Assembly (NCBI GenBank): GCA_946902875.1 | Contig: OX336343.1 | Coordinates: forward strand, 1,836,754 to 1,900,753 | DNA: 64,000 bases | Reading direction: 5' to 3' | Source: Nematopogon swammerdamellus | Lineage: Eukaryota > Arthropoda > Insecta > Lepidoptera > Adelidae | Shown: positions 13,701 through 25,700 of the stretch, in pieces | Layout: the number at the start of each line of letters is the position of its first letter | Position numbering within the stretch: the stretch's first letter is position 1 | The notes under the pieces: model-generated | What the model saw: only the letters and a program-made list of their open reading frames with translations | The model's database searches: none | What the model was told of the DNA's origin: nothing | Translations under genes and position numbers: made by a program

Positions 13701-16700
13701 CATATAAGGCGCGACACCTTGTGCTTATCGACTAAAAGGGTGAGCCATAGCCGACTATCATTGTCTCCCTCTACGGAGACCAAGCCATGCTGCATCGTCA
13801 TAGCCCCACTGCGACGTTGCTATCGCTTACTCGCTCTCGCTTGCCTACCGATGACAGGAGCGAGAGAGAAAAAGAAGATTTCGTCGGTCGCCCGATGAAG
13901 GGTGAGCGATTTCATGTTTCTCTCTCGCCCCTGTCATCGGTAGGCAAGCGAGAGCGAGTAAGCGATAGCAACGTCGCAGTGGGGCTATGACGATGCAGCA
14001 TGGCTTGTCTCCGTAGAGGGAGACAATGACAGTCGGCTCTGGATGAGCACAAGATGCCGCGCTAAAGGGCGAGACCTCTCACATTGGTGCGGTCTTTCCA
14101 CCGAGTCATGCAGCAAGTTGACCTTCGCGCCTTACTTGCTGCCTGATAGTTATCTTGTCCGAATACTTTGCTAAACGTGGTGGTCGGTGTTGTGCTGTAA
14201 TCTACAAGAGCACTTGCAGCACAACACCGATTACTCTGCTCACCACGATTATCGGGATACGGCGTGTCGAATGGGTATGTGTATTGCAAATTAGAGATTT
14301 TTGGAGTTTTAGATACCTAATCTACGTTTTACTAATATATCGTGCATCGTGTATCGTGTAATAGTTTGTGTTTTCCGTCCAGTTCAGTGTAGCCGGCACG
14401 ACCGAAGGGAAGCACTGACGTGGCACCAAGTTCACCCGCGGTGTTATGGGCTGACATCACGAATGTTGTAGGTGATGTAGCCAAGCGTGTCAGTTTCAAT
14501 AAAAATAAAAAATCATACTCGTATCACAATTATGTATCATTGCCGGAATTGAGAATTAACTAATCTAACCATTTCGAATTTGTTGCGTTCGCGGTTGAAA
14601 CCCTCGGTCCGTGGAGCAGTGAAGTCAAAAGCTTATGGCGGAGGTTACACGCTAGGTTTGGCATCAGTTCAGTCCATCAGTCTGGTTAAACCATGGTCAT
14701 GGTCCAGAGTCCAGACTGACGGTTTAATCTACTTTGATGGATGGAATGTTTGGAATGATGGACCAGACTGATGGATTTTAAAATGTTTTGATACTGGACT
14801 GATGGCAGACTGATAGTGCGAATGCATTTTACGTCTGGCGTCAGTCTGGCGTCAATCTGGTCGTGACCAAGGTCACGGACTGAACTGATGGAAAAACTAG
14901 CGTGTAACCTCCGTCTACGAGGCTTGGCACTCTGCTGGTGGACGCAACTGGCGCGATGGCGTCCCGCAATCAAGGTCCTACTTTATTCATGGCTTGCCAT
15001 CCAGCGGGGTAATGCCGCAAGTGTTCTAGGAACATTTGAAAACGCCCCTTTTGATAGTTATTTTAATGTTTGTTAGGTAGGTTTTAATTCTTTAGTTATT
15101 GGTATTACTTTTTTTTATATTTGATTAATTAAAGCATTTTACTAATCTAACTGAGCTATCTAAACTACGACACTAACGACAAACTAACCTCTGGAAGTTT
15201 ATGATGAGACGCAAAAGTAAATGGCTTCATTTCATCTTGAATCGAATTTGTTTCTTCATTTGATTTATTAATTTCATTTTCATCGCCACCATCGTGGCCA
15301 CTAATGGTCGTATTTCTGAAGTTTTGAACAATTGTGTGCGTGTCGAAACTGTGTTTCTTTGTCGTTTCTTCATTAATATATTCATAGATGTCTCCTTGAT
15401 TACTAATAGGTGGTTTTTTGTGAACATCTGATCCACTATTTTCACTACCGTCTGTTTCGCTGTTTGCACGACCGTCTGATTCACTGTTTGTACGACCGTC
15501 TGATTCAATATTTTTTACAGCAGAAGCGCCAATATTGTTATTATTCTCACACACATCTAGTTCAACATTGTCGCTTTGTTCGGAAATTTCGCTGTCATCA
15601 CTTCCGTCGACATAAATACTGTCAAAGTTGTTGACTGGTTTTTTACTACATTTAGCGGGTCTTTTTGTGGTGTGTTTAGTGGTAGCTTTTATGTTATGTG
15701 TTTTAGTGTTTATCTGTTCGGGATTCGGTTCAATGATTCGTGTTTTAGTTTTACTGGTGAGACATTCGGTCGTGGTCGAATGTTGTGCATCAGCTGCTGT
15801 GAAAGTTTTATTTCTTCCGCTCGAAGGGACCAGTGCGTTGATGTTCACGTCCTGTCGAATTTCAAATAAAAAATTATCTTTATACACACTTAAGGCCCTG
15901 TCAACCCGTATTCACCGGTACTCCTCTTTCAAGACGCGCGCGCCGCCTCCGCCGCTTTCGCTGGTTGCAGTTTGGTTGCAGCAGGATGCAACACATCAAT
16001 CGAAAATGAGGTTTTTATTTTTTTATTCCAAAACTACGGAACGAAAGTAAAAAGCTACGGATATAGGTCATAGATATAGGGTCATTTTTTATTAAGTGAA
16101 GTCCCTTGTACGTAAAGTACGTAAAGTAAAATTAACATCATAAACGTGATCCAATTCAGATATAGAACCTACCATTTAAGAGACTTCACTTAATAAAAAA
16201 TTACCCTATATATATAAGGTCTTTCAAAATTAGTTCAGAGTACGCTAAGGGGGGGGGGGGGGGGGGGGGGGGGGGGTTCTGTATCATATAGGGAGTAAAA
16301 CCTATATAAAATTTTTTGGACCTTGGGCTTTTTTTAAATGTAAAATATGTTTTTATGTATTAAAATAAAAAAATAGGTGGTTTATTTTTATAGTCTAATC
16401 GATTCAGTTTCATAACAGTAACAAAAAAGTCTTCATCACCATTATGATCTAACACGTGTAAGTTGGTAAAAAAAATCAAACTCTTTCTATTCTGTACTAA
16501 TAAAACTAAAATTGTGATTTTTCACAATTTCTGAAAGAAAGAGATCTATGTGTTGGAAGAGTTTTTTGTTCCTGGCATGAAACTGAAACGATTACTAAAA
16601 AAATTTTTTTTACATTTTATATTATAAAAATTTTTTTTTGTAACAAAAAAAAATCTTTGTTCTTCAAAAGTGATCTATTTCCGATACAGAACCCCCCCTT

Positions 16701-19700
16701 AGCGTGCTCTGAACTAATTTTGAAAGACCTTATATATTCAACAAATAAAATAATTTTTTTTCAAAGCCTTGATTTGGTCACGTTGCCTTAAATACGTTTT
16801 TATAACAAAACTAGCTGAGCCCGCGGCTCCGCTCGCGTGAAATTCGTATTTCAAAGAAGACAGTAAGTAACTATGGGCGAGGCCAAAGGCCGAGCTGCGT
16901 TCAGGAAGTCGATAAACCATCTCTAAGAAAGTAAGTAATTAAGGGCGAGGCCGAAGGCAAGCTTCGTTATGGTAAACCTTCTCAAATAAAGTAAGTAAAT
17001 AACGGCGAGGCTTCAGGCTGAGCTATATTCTAGAAAGAAAATAAACCTTCTCGAAGAAAGTAAGTAACTGAGGGCGAGGCCGAAGGCCGAGATGCGTTCA
17101 GGAAGACCATAAACCTTCTCGATGAAAGTAAGTAACTGATAGCGAGGCCGAAGGCCGAGCTGCGTTCAGGAAGACGATTAACCTTATCTAAGAAATAAAG
17201 TAATTAAGGGCGAGGCCGAAGGCCGAGCTACCTTCAGGAAGACCATAAACCTTCTCGAAGAAAGTAAGTAACTGATGGCGAGGCCGAAGGCCGAGCTGCG
17301 TTCAGGAAGACGATAAACCATCTCTAAGAAAGTAAGTAATTAAGGGCGAGGCCGAAGGCCGAGCTGCATTCAGGTAAACCTTCTCAAATAAAGTAAGTAA
17401 ATAACGGCGAGGCTTCAGGCTGAGCTATATTCTAGAAAGAAAATAAACCTTCTCGAAGAAAGTAAGTAACTGAGGGCGAGGCCGAAGGCCGAGATGCGTT
17501 CAGGAAGACCATAAACCTTCTCGATGAAAGTAAGTAACTGATAGCGAGGCCGAAGGCCGAGCTGCGTTCAGGAAGACGATTAACCTTATCTAAGAAATAA
17601 AGTAATTAAGGGCGAGGCCGAAGGCCGAGCTGCGTTCAGGAAGACGATAAACCATGTCTAAGAAAGTAAGTAAAGGGCGAGGCCGAAGGCCGAGCTGCGT
17701 TCAGGAAGACGATAAACCTTCTCGAAAAAGTAAGTAACCGAGGGCGAGGCAGAATGCCGACCTACGTTCAGAAAGACTATAAACCTTCTCGAAGACAGTA
17801 AGTAACTGAGGGCGAGGCCGAAGGCCAAGTAGGGTTTCAGAAAGACGATAAACCTTATCTAAGAAAGTAAGTAATTAAGGGCGAGGCCGAAGGCCGAGCT
17901 ACACTCAGGAAGACCATAAACCTTATCGAAGAAAGTAAGTAACTGAGGGCGAGGCCGAAGGCCGAGCTGCGTTCAGGAAGACTATAAACCTTATTGAAGA
18001 AAGTAAGTAACTGAGGGCGAGGCCGAAGGCCGAGCTACGTTCAGGAAGACTATAAACCTTCTCAAAGAAAGTAAGTAACTAAGGGCGAGGCCGAAGGCCG
18101 AGCTGCGTTTAGAAAGACGATAAACCTTATCTAAGAAAGTAAGTAACTAAGGGCGAGGCTGAAGGCCGAGCTACGTTCCGGAAGACCATAAACCTTCTCG
18201 AAGAAAGTAAGTAACTGAGGGTGAGGGCGAAGGTCGAGCTGCGTTCAGGAAGACTATAAACCTTCTCGAAGAAAGTAACGGAGGGCGAGGCCGAAGGTCG
18301 AGTTGCGTTCAGGAAGACCATAAACCTTCTCGAAGGAAGTAAGCAACTGAGGGCGAGGCCGAAGTCCGAGCTGCGTTCAGGAAGACTATAAACCTTATCG
18401 AAGAAAGTAAGTAACTGAGGGCGAGGCCGAAGGCCGAGCTACGTTCAGGAAGACTATAAACCTTCTCAAAGAAAGTAAATAACTAAGGGCGAGGCCGAAG
18501 GCCGAGCTACGTTCCGGAAGACCATAAACCTTCTCGAAGAAAGTAAGTAACTGAGGGTGATGTGATGGTTCAGTAATTATTTTTTTAAATAATTTCTGAC
18601 TTCACGGTCATCGTGTGCATATCAGGTACTTAGAAGGGTAGAGCCAGGGGGTGGGAAGCTGTCGGGGCGGGAGGCGTTGTCAACGGAGGCGTGGGGACGC
18701 GGCTCGGCAGTCAGGTCAGGCGAGACGGGGGATGATGTAGACAGCGCGGGCGCATCTCCGCTATCGTTCGTAATTTATAACGAGTAATTTTAAGCCAAGA
18801 CAATTGCTTTTTCGGTGGAATAAGGCGAGACAGATAGACCGGTGACTAGAACAGTGAAAGTGCAGTGTTTGTGATAATCAGGCGCGCCTGTTGAACTAAA
18901 CTATAACTGCGTATACAGTGAGCGAAGCAGCCGAACGGACAATAGAAGAATTTGGCGCGAATGGCGCTAGACAGGACCGGATTTGGATGAGTAGCGCATG
19001 GACAACTACCGAATAATTCTCTAATTTTATAACATTTATGACTATTGTTTTGATTCTTCCCCGTTATAGGTGGTTTATATGTAATCGTATTTGTCCGGAA
19101 TTAGTTGTAAGGGTAATTAAATGTTTGTAGGAGTGGAAGGTTCCCTCGGCTTTAAACGACTAGGTGTATTTGGAAGGTTCCCACAGGCCGTGTGTCTACG
19201 TGGATACGTACATAGTGTGTAAGGAGGAGCCTGCGTGCTTATTATTACGAACGAGACACAAGCAACAGCACCGGAAGGAATCAGTTGGTGACCAACAGAT
19301 TCTCTCTCACGGAGGCGACGGAATACGATAATTTATATACACAGGAGCGGCTTGGAGACCTACAGTTTAATTTCTTCGAACGCCTCGCGACACGTAATTC
19401 CGTTTATTGACAATGACCTTTGGACTGGTGAGAGAGTAACTTGGGGTTGAGGGATAAGAAACGTCTGTAGCCATTGGGTGGGGGAGTTGTGTGTCTGTCG
19501 GATAGGGTTCTCAGTTGGGCGTTCCATCTAAGCACTGGCGCGTGAGTGTGGCTCAATTTGACGAAACATATTATTCCTCGATTCAAGAACTTTAGACTAG
19601 CGTAGGTGAGTTAGTGTCAGTGTAGCCAGAACAAGGCTATATTACCTGGGAATGATCTAGCTTTCTGGTCTGAAGTGTCCATCTGAGAACGGCGCGTTGG

Positions 19701-22700
19701 GCTAGAATGCTGGACGTCGCAAGTTTTATTACTTTGTTCAATGTTGCAATGACAGGTGGGTGTATCTAGGTCACGGGGTGGGGAGACGCGACGGACATGA
19801 AGACGCTAGGATGTACCCGTTAGCTATCACTTTAGCTTCACGTGAAGACTGTTAGGTAGGCGCCTCTCCTTATGTGACAATAACTTGTCGCCGAACTATA
19901 GAAAGTCATCACTAATGTAATAAATATCCTCAAATACAATTAATCATATCTCTATAAAATAAAAGAATATCCATCGGTGACAGATTATTCATGTCGCATA
20001 ATAACCTGCAGTGCCTCTACGTTGGCGAGGGGCATCCCTTTCATGACGTAGGTATGCCGATGTCATTTAATGTCACGGTGTCATGGAACCAAACTGTCGT
20101 AGGGACTCGTCTCTTAATGTCTTCACACCACTATAACGTTCACAGCCAAAATTAACATTTTCTTATTTTATTTTAATCGAAAGGGCGTCTTCCCTTTCCC
20201 GCGTTGAAATACGAGGGTCTGGGGGTGCTACTATCGCAGTGAGGGCGAAGGTCGAGCTGCGTTCAGGAAGACTATAAACCTTCTCGAAGAAAGTAACCGA
20301 GGGCGAGGCCGAAGGTCGAGTTGCGTTCAGGAAGACCATAAACCTTCTCGAAGAAAGTAAGCAACTGAGGGCGAGGCCGAAGGCCGAGCTGCGTTCAGGA
20401 AAACGATATACCATCTCTAAGAAAGTAAGTAATTAAGGGCGACGCTGAAGACCAAGCTGCGTTCATGAAGACCATATACCTTCTGGAAGAAAGTAAGTAA
20501 CAAAGGGCGAGGCCGAAGGCCGAGCTGCATTCAGGAATACGATAAACCATCCCTAAGAAAGTAAGTAACTGAGGGCGAGGCCGAAGGCCGAGTTGGATTT
20601 CAGAAAGACTATAAGCCTTCTCGAAGAAAGTAAGTAACAAAGGGCGAGGCCGAAGGCCGAGCTGCGTTCAGGAATACGATAAACCTTCTCGAAGAAAGTA
20701 AGTAACTGAGGGTGAGGCCGAAGGCCGAGCTGCGTTCAGAAATACTATAAACCTTCTCGAACAAAGTAAGTAACTAAGGGCGAGGCCGAAGGCCGAGCTG
20801 CGTTTAGGAAGACCATAACCCTTATCTAAGAAAGTAAGTAGTTAAGGGCGAGGCCGAAGGCCGAGCTACGTTCAGGAAGACCATAGACCTTCTCGAAGAA
20901 AGTAAGTAACTGAGGGCGAGGCCGAAGGCCGAGCTGCGTTCAGGAAGACTATAAACCTTTTCGAATAAAGTAAGTAACTGAGGGCGAGGCCGAGGGCCGA
21001 GCTGCGTTCAGAAAGACTATAAACCTTCTCGGTGAAAGTAAGTATAAACTATGGGTGAGGCCGAAGGCCGATCTGCGTTCAGGAAGAGGATAAACCTTCT
21101 CGATCAAAGTAAGTAACTATGGGCGAGGCCGAAGGCCGATCTGCGTTTAGGTAAACGATAAACCTTCTTAAATAAATTAAATAGCTAACGGCGAGGCTTC
21201 AGGCTAAGCCTCATACTGGATTTTTTTTTTTTATGGAAGAAAGTAAGTAACGAAGAAAGTACCTTCTCGAAGAAAGTAAGTACCTAAGGGCGAGGCCATT
21301 GGCACCCCCATCTCTCCCCCCGCCGCCCCCCCCCTACCACAACCCCCCTCTTCAAAGGCACCCCCAGTATGGATAAAATTATTTAAAATAATTTAAAATC
21401 CTAAAATCTAATTTTGAAATCATCCCCTATTTTAATTTAAGGGTTGATTTAACAAAAACGCTGAAACCTTAATTCTTTATTTCATACCAAAAGCCTAAAT
21501 ATGAATTGTCATATCCCTAACTTGAAAAATGATGGGTTCCCCATACAAACTTTCATCTCCTATTTCACCCCTTTAAGGGTTGATTTAACAAAAACGCTGA
21601 AACAGGTAATTCTTTATTTCATACCAAAAGCCCAAATATGAATTTTCATATCCCTAACTTAAGAAATGCTGAGTTCCCCATACAAACTTTCATCCCCTAT
21701 TTCACCCCCTTAAGGGTTGTTTTTTGAGGCAAAAAGTAGCCTATGTCCGTCCTCAGGATGCAATTCATCTCCGTGCAATATTTTATCGAAATCGGTTCAG
21801 CGGTTTAGGCGTGGAAAGGTAACAGACAGACAGACAATTCAGAGGCATGTTCATGATTTTTTTTTCTTTCGAGCGAAGTTAATCAAATCGTGTTTTCAAA
21901 AAGCTATCGATCTGCGCTGATAGATGAAGTTTTACATATATTAAAACTGAATCTGTGAGTAAGTAATATTGGCGGTACACTTCTTGAAATTCGAGTCAGA
22001 TGACGTTCCTGACTGGAAGAAATCACTTGTATTGTTAAGTCCGCCTTTGTGCGCTATTGTTCTTTTGTTTCTCTGTGTGTTATGTTATGTATAATATATA
22101 TATTTGTATTATTTTTCTGCATGTGTTCTCCCCTTGCCCCTTACTAGGTGGTAGGCTCAAATTGTAGGCGGCTGGGTCGGTACAACCGTGCTGGATGAAA
22201 GATGGCCGCATAGCAGCCTCGGTTGTGTTCTACTCTAGTTCAGTATAGCCAGCAATCCTGGGAAGTGCTGTATGGCATCTACTTTGCTTTGGCCCCTCCG
22301 ACTTGAAACGGACCTATGGTCGTTCCATTTTTTATTTTTAAATAATATCAAATATTTATAGGGTGCCGTGTAGAACAGGCACCGTGTAGTTCGGGCTTCG
22401 GTAGCACTGAGCTGTGTGAACATAGGCATTGATTAGTATAGGAAACGTCGACGCATAGACACGCGCAACAGATATAGGTTACATTCAATAGGTACAAGCG
22501 AGAGGTTTATAAATTTCATATTTAGGCTGCGAGTCTGATGGAGGGTGGGAGAGTTAAAAATAGATTTTCAGGCAACGCGGGACGCAGGGGTAGACGCGAG
22601 GGGTGCGTGGGCGCAGGAGTAGGAGAACATCTCGGGGATGCTCGTGCGGGCGCGACGAGCGGGATTCAGGACAGTCGGAGAGGGCACGACGAAGGAGCGA

Positions 22701-25700
22701 CACGTATTCATATCGGCCTAGCCGAGTGGTTAGGGAATAAATTATTTGATATTTTTTTTTTTGCCCAATTTAAAACAGTGCGCGAAACTTAGAATGGCAT
22801 GGACAGTAGTTTCTTTCTGGACAACGTATAGCGGTGGGCGAATAACTGTAGGAAAGAAACTGGCAAAAGCCTATCTCTAGGGCGTGGACCTAGGTCTTAC
22901 AAAAATCTGTTAATGCCTAAATAAACGATGATTTTATCAACTCCACCTTGTGAGTTGAGCTTAGAGTAACAAATTGAATGCAGCCTTCCTAACTCGTCGG
23001 TAATATTTATTTGCGAGACCGTATTGCGGCTCACCTTAATCTGGACTCTCGGAGAGGACAGAGCTAAAATAGAGTGGAACATGACATCAGCCTGTAGAAG
23101 AATTATCGGCTCAGTATTGAGTGATAGACTAATTTCTTTACTTTTATATCTATTCTGCTACGAGAAACTTTGTATTGTTCTTCGGAGTTCTTCCATGTAT
23201 TTTTTTTCAGCAAGGGACAAAGGTTACCTACAGTTTATTTAGCTACAAGGAGGAGAGAATCCTACAGTCGCCTGAAGCTACGAATATTGTGTATTTTTTT
23301 CCAGCACTGTGTTCTTCAATTCACAAAATGTCATGTTTCAGCGAATAATACCAGCGTGTGTGTAAGAACAAAACGCCTGTAATGGGTTACTGTTCTGCGT
23401 GTTATTTACAGGTGGATCGACGATTCTGAAATAGGCTACAATTGCCTATTTTTCGTCGTCAATGATGTAATGTGTATATTGTAGGCTCCACAGTTATTTA
23501 TTTCCCCGCTCAGAACAATGTAATGTGAAGTTACCCGTTCTGTCTTAGCGAGGTCACGAGTTTACATTAGTGTAGAAAAGAAGTAGAAGAACTAGATTCG
23601 CCATAATTGTAGTCGACGAGGTCTACGGATAGATTTGATTTGCACTACATCGATAGGAATAGACAGGTAGCGAGTAGAAGGCGGATGTACGGTATAGGGT
23701 TATGTATAGTTTCTATATATGTATATTATTTTACACACTTAGTTATAACACATCACACAATTTACATACATTTTCATTCAGTTTGTTTATAATTTTGTAA
23801 CGGAAAGGTTGAACACATAGACAGGCGATACATGATTAACTATCAAGCGACACATCACACAATTTACATACATTTTCATTCGGTTTGTTTTTAATTTTGT
23901 AACAGAAAGGTTGAACACATAGACAGGCGATACACGATTAACTATCAAGCGACACATCACACAATTTACATACATTTTCATTCGGTTTGTTTTTAATTTT
24001 GTAACAGAAAGGTTGAACACATAGACTGGCGATACACGATTAACTATCAAGCATCACACCACACATTTCATACACTTTCCGTTCAGTTTATTTATTATTT
24101 CTTTCCTAAGGATGAATGCGTAATTGGAAGGTTAGATACGCATAGACAGGCGATACACGATTAACTATCAAGCATCACACAATATAGTTATAATGCACAA
24201 TTCGTTCAGTTATTCGTCGAGTTTTTTATTATTTTTTTTATCTAGTTACGAATGTGTATTTAGGGAAGTAGAATTAAGGTTTTGCTTTGCTTTGATGGCT
24301 GCCAGAGAAGTAGCTTTAAATGTAAATATGAGAATCATTGTGATTTAGCATAGGTGACAGTCAGCTGACCCATAATACGTCCTTATCCGTGTATTAAATC
24401 AAACCTTCCTCTTGATTTATACACAGTAATTTCACGACCATTCGGGTCTAGATATTTGTTTTACAAGGGCGGCTAACAGCCTTCGTAAAATGAAACACGT
24501 AGGAAAAGCGGTATAGTTTTGCGACATCTATTCGGAAGTGTAAGGAATGAGCCTGCATCGGATAGTATGTAATTAAATGTAAATGTGTTAGGTGCGTAAA
24601 GCCACTTCCTTTGACCCACGAGACGTAATGTTTCGTTATCAACACGACTTAAACGTAATTTCTTCACGAGGAAACCGGAAGTTGCTCACTCCCTAATAAA
24701 TAGCGTCGAGGTCTCGTATAATCTATCATCCCTTCATAAAGTTCTCACCCTAGTTTTAAGGTTAGGCTACGCTTCGCTACGCTACGCTACGTATAAACGT
24801 GAGAGGTACTGGGATTGAGCTAACCATGCCGGTCAGTACTAATCACACTCTACGCTTCGAAAACAGTGTTTTGAGCTGACGCTTAACCATAGCGGATACG
24901 GTTTCAACTCACTATCTACGCTTCGCTACGCTTCGGACAGCTTTATTAGCGGATGATGAGTTAAGATGAGCTAATCGAATGAAGTCTGACCTTTAGGGGG
25001 TAGCACCATGGATCTTCGTTACAACTTCTCCAAACATTTTTTCGCACCAATGAACGAGGAAAAGAATCTGCTAACCATGCTAGCTTTCCCGAGTTCAAAA
25101 CCATTCTTCGCATCAACGAACGAGGAAAGGAACCGGCTAACCATGCTAGCCTGACCGAGTTCAAAACCAACTTCATCGCACCAACGAACGAGGAAAGGAA
25201 CCGGCTAACCATGCTAGCCTGACCGAGTTCAAAACCAACTTCATCGCACCAACGAACGAGGAAAGGAATCTGCTAACCATGCTAGCCTGACTGAGTTCAT
25301 TATCTTCGCTACGTAGCACGCTCAGTGCTCTCATCACCAACACACAAACCGCACTTTGGATAAGGGGTGTATTCGGCACAGTCGTCTGACACCTGGGAGG
25401 GGTTGAGTAAAACTCTCCCTCCCAAATCAACCTTGTGGTGGATTCGGGTTACGCACTTCCTTCCAAGGCTTCCCTGCCCAGCCTAGCGCTGGGCGAACCT
25501 TGGAACGAAGTAGGGGAATTTGGACGGTGGCGTAGCAGTAACTTCTTGCTAGCAAAACCTAAATTCTATAATCGCACATATTCACATTTTTCACATATAC
25601 TTATATATAATAAACTGCCTATTATTTCGATATCTGTTTGTCCGAATCTAAATTTAATGCACACAATCTTACACACCATTCGACGAGTATCAGTCCCGCG

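Noticed and set aside
22897..23034. Longer version of gene 1 exon 4 (reading on through [20 protein letters not shown])
   Set aside because: The next donor leaves phase 1, which does not fit exon 5; the strong GTGAGC donor at 23034 gives the phase-compatible 57-nt exon. Kept as an alternative only.
24448..24667. Two overlapping minus-strand frames of about 65 codons
   Set aside because: No splice signals, start context or family resemblance supports either.
24961..25430. Minus-strand frames repeating [20 protein letters not shown]
   Set aside because: They are translations of the 66-70-bp tandem repeat.
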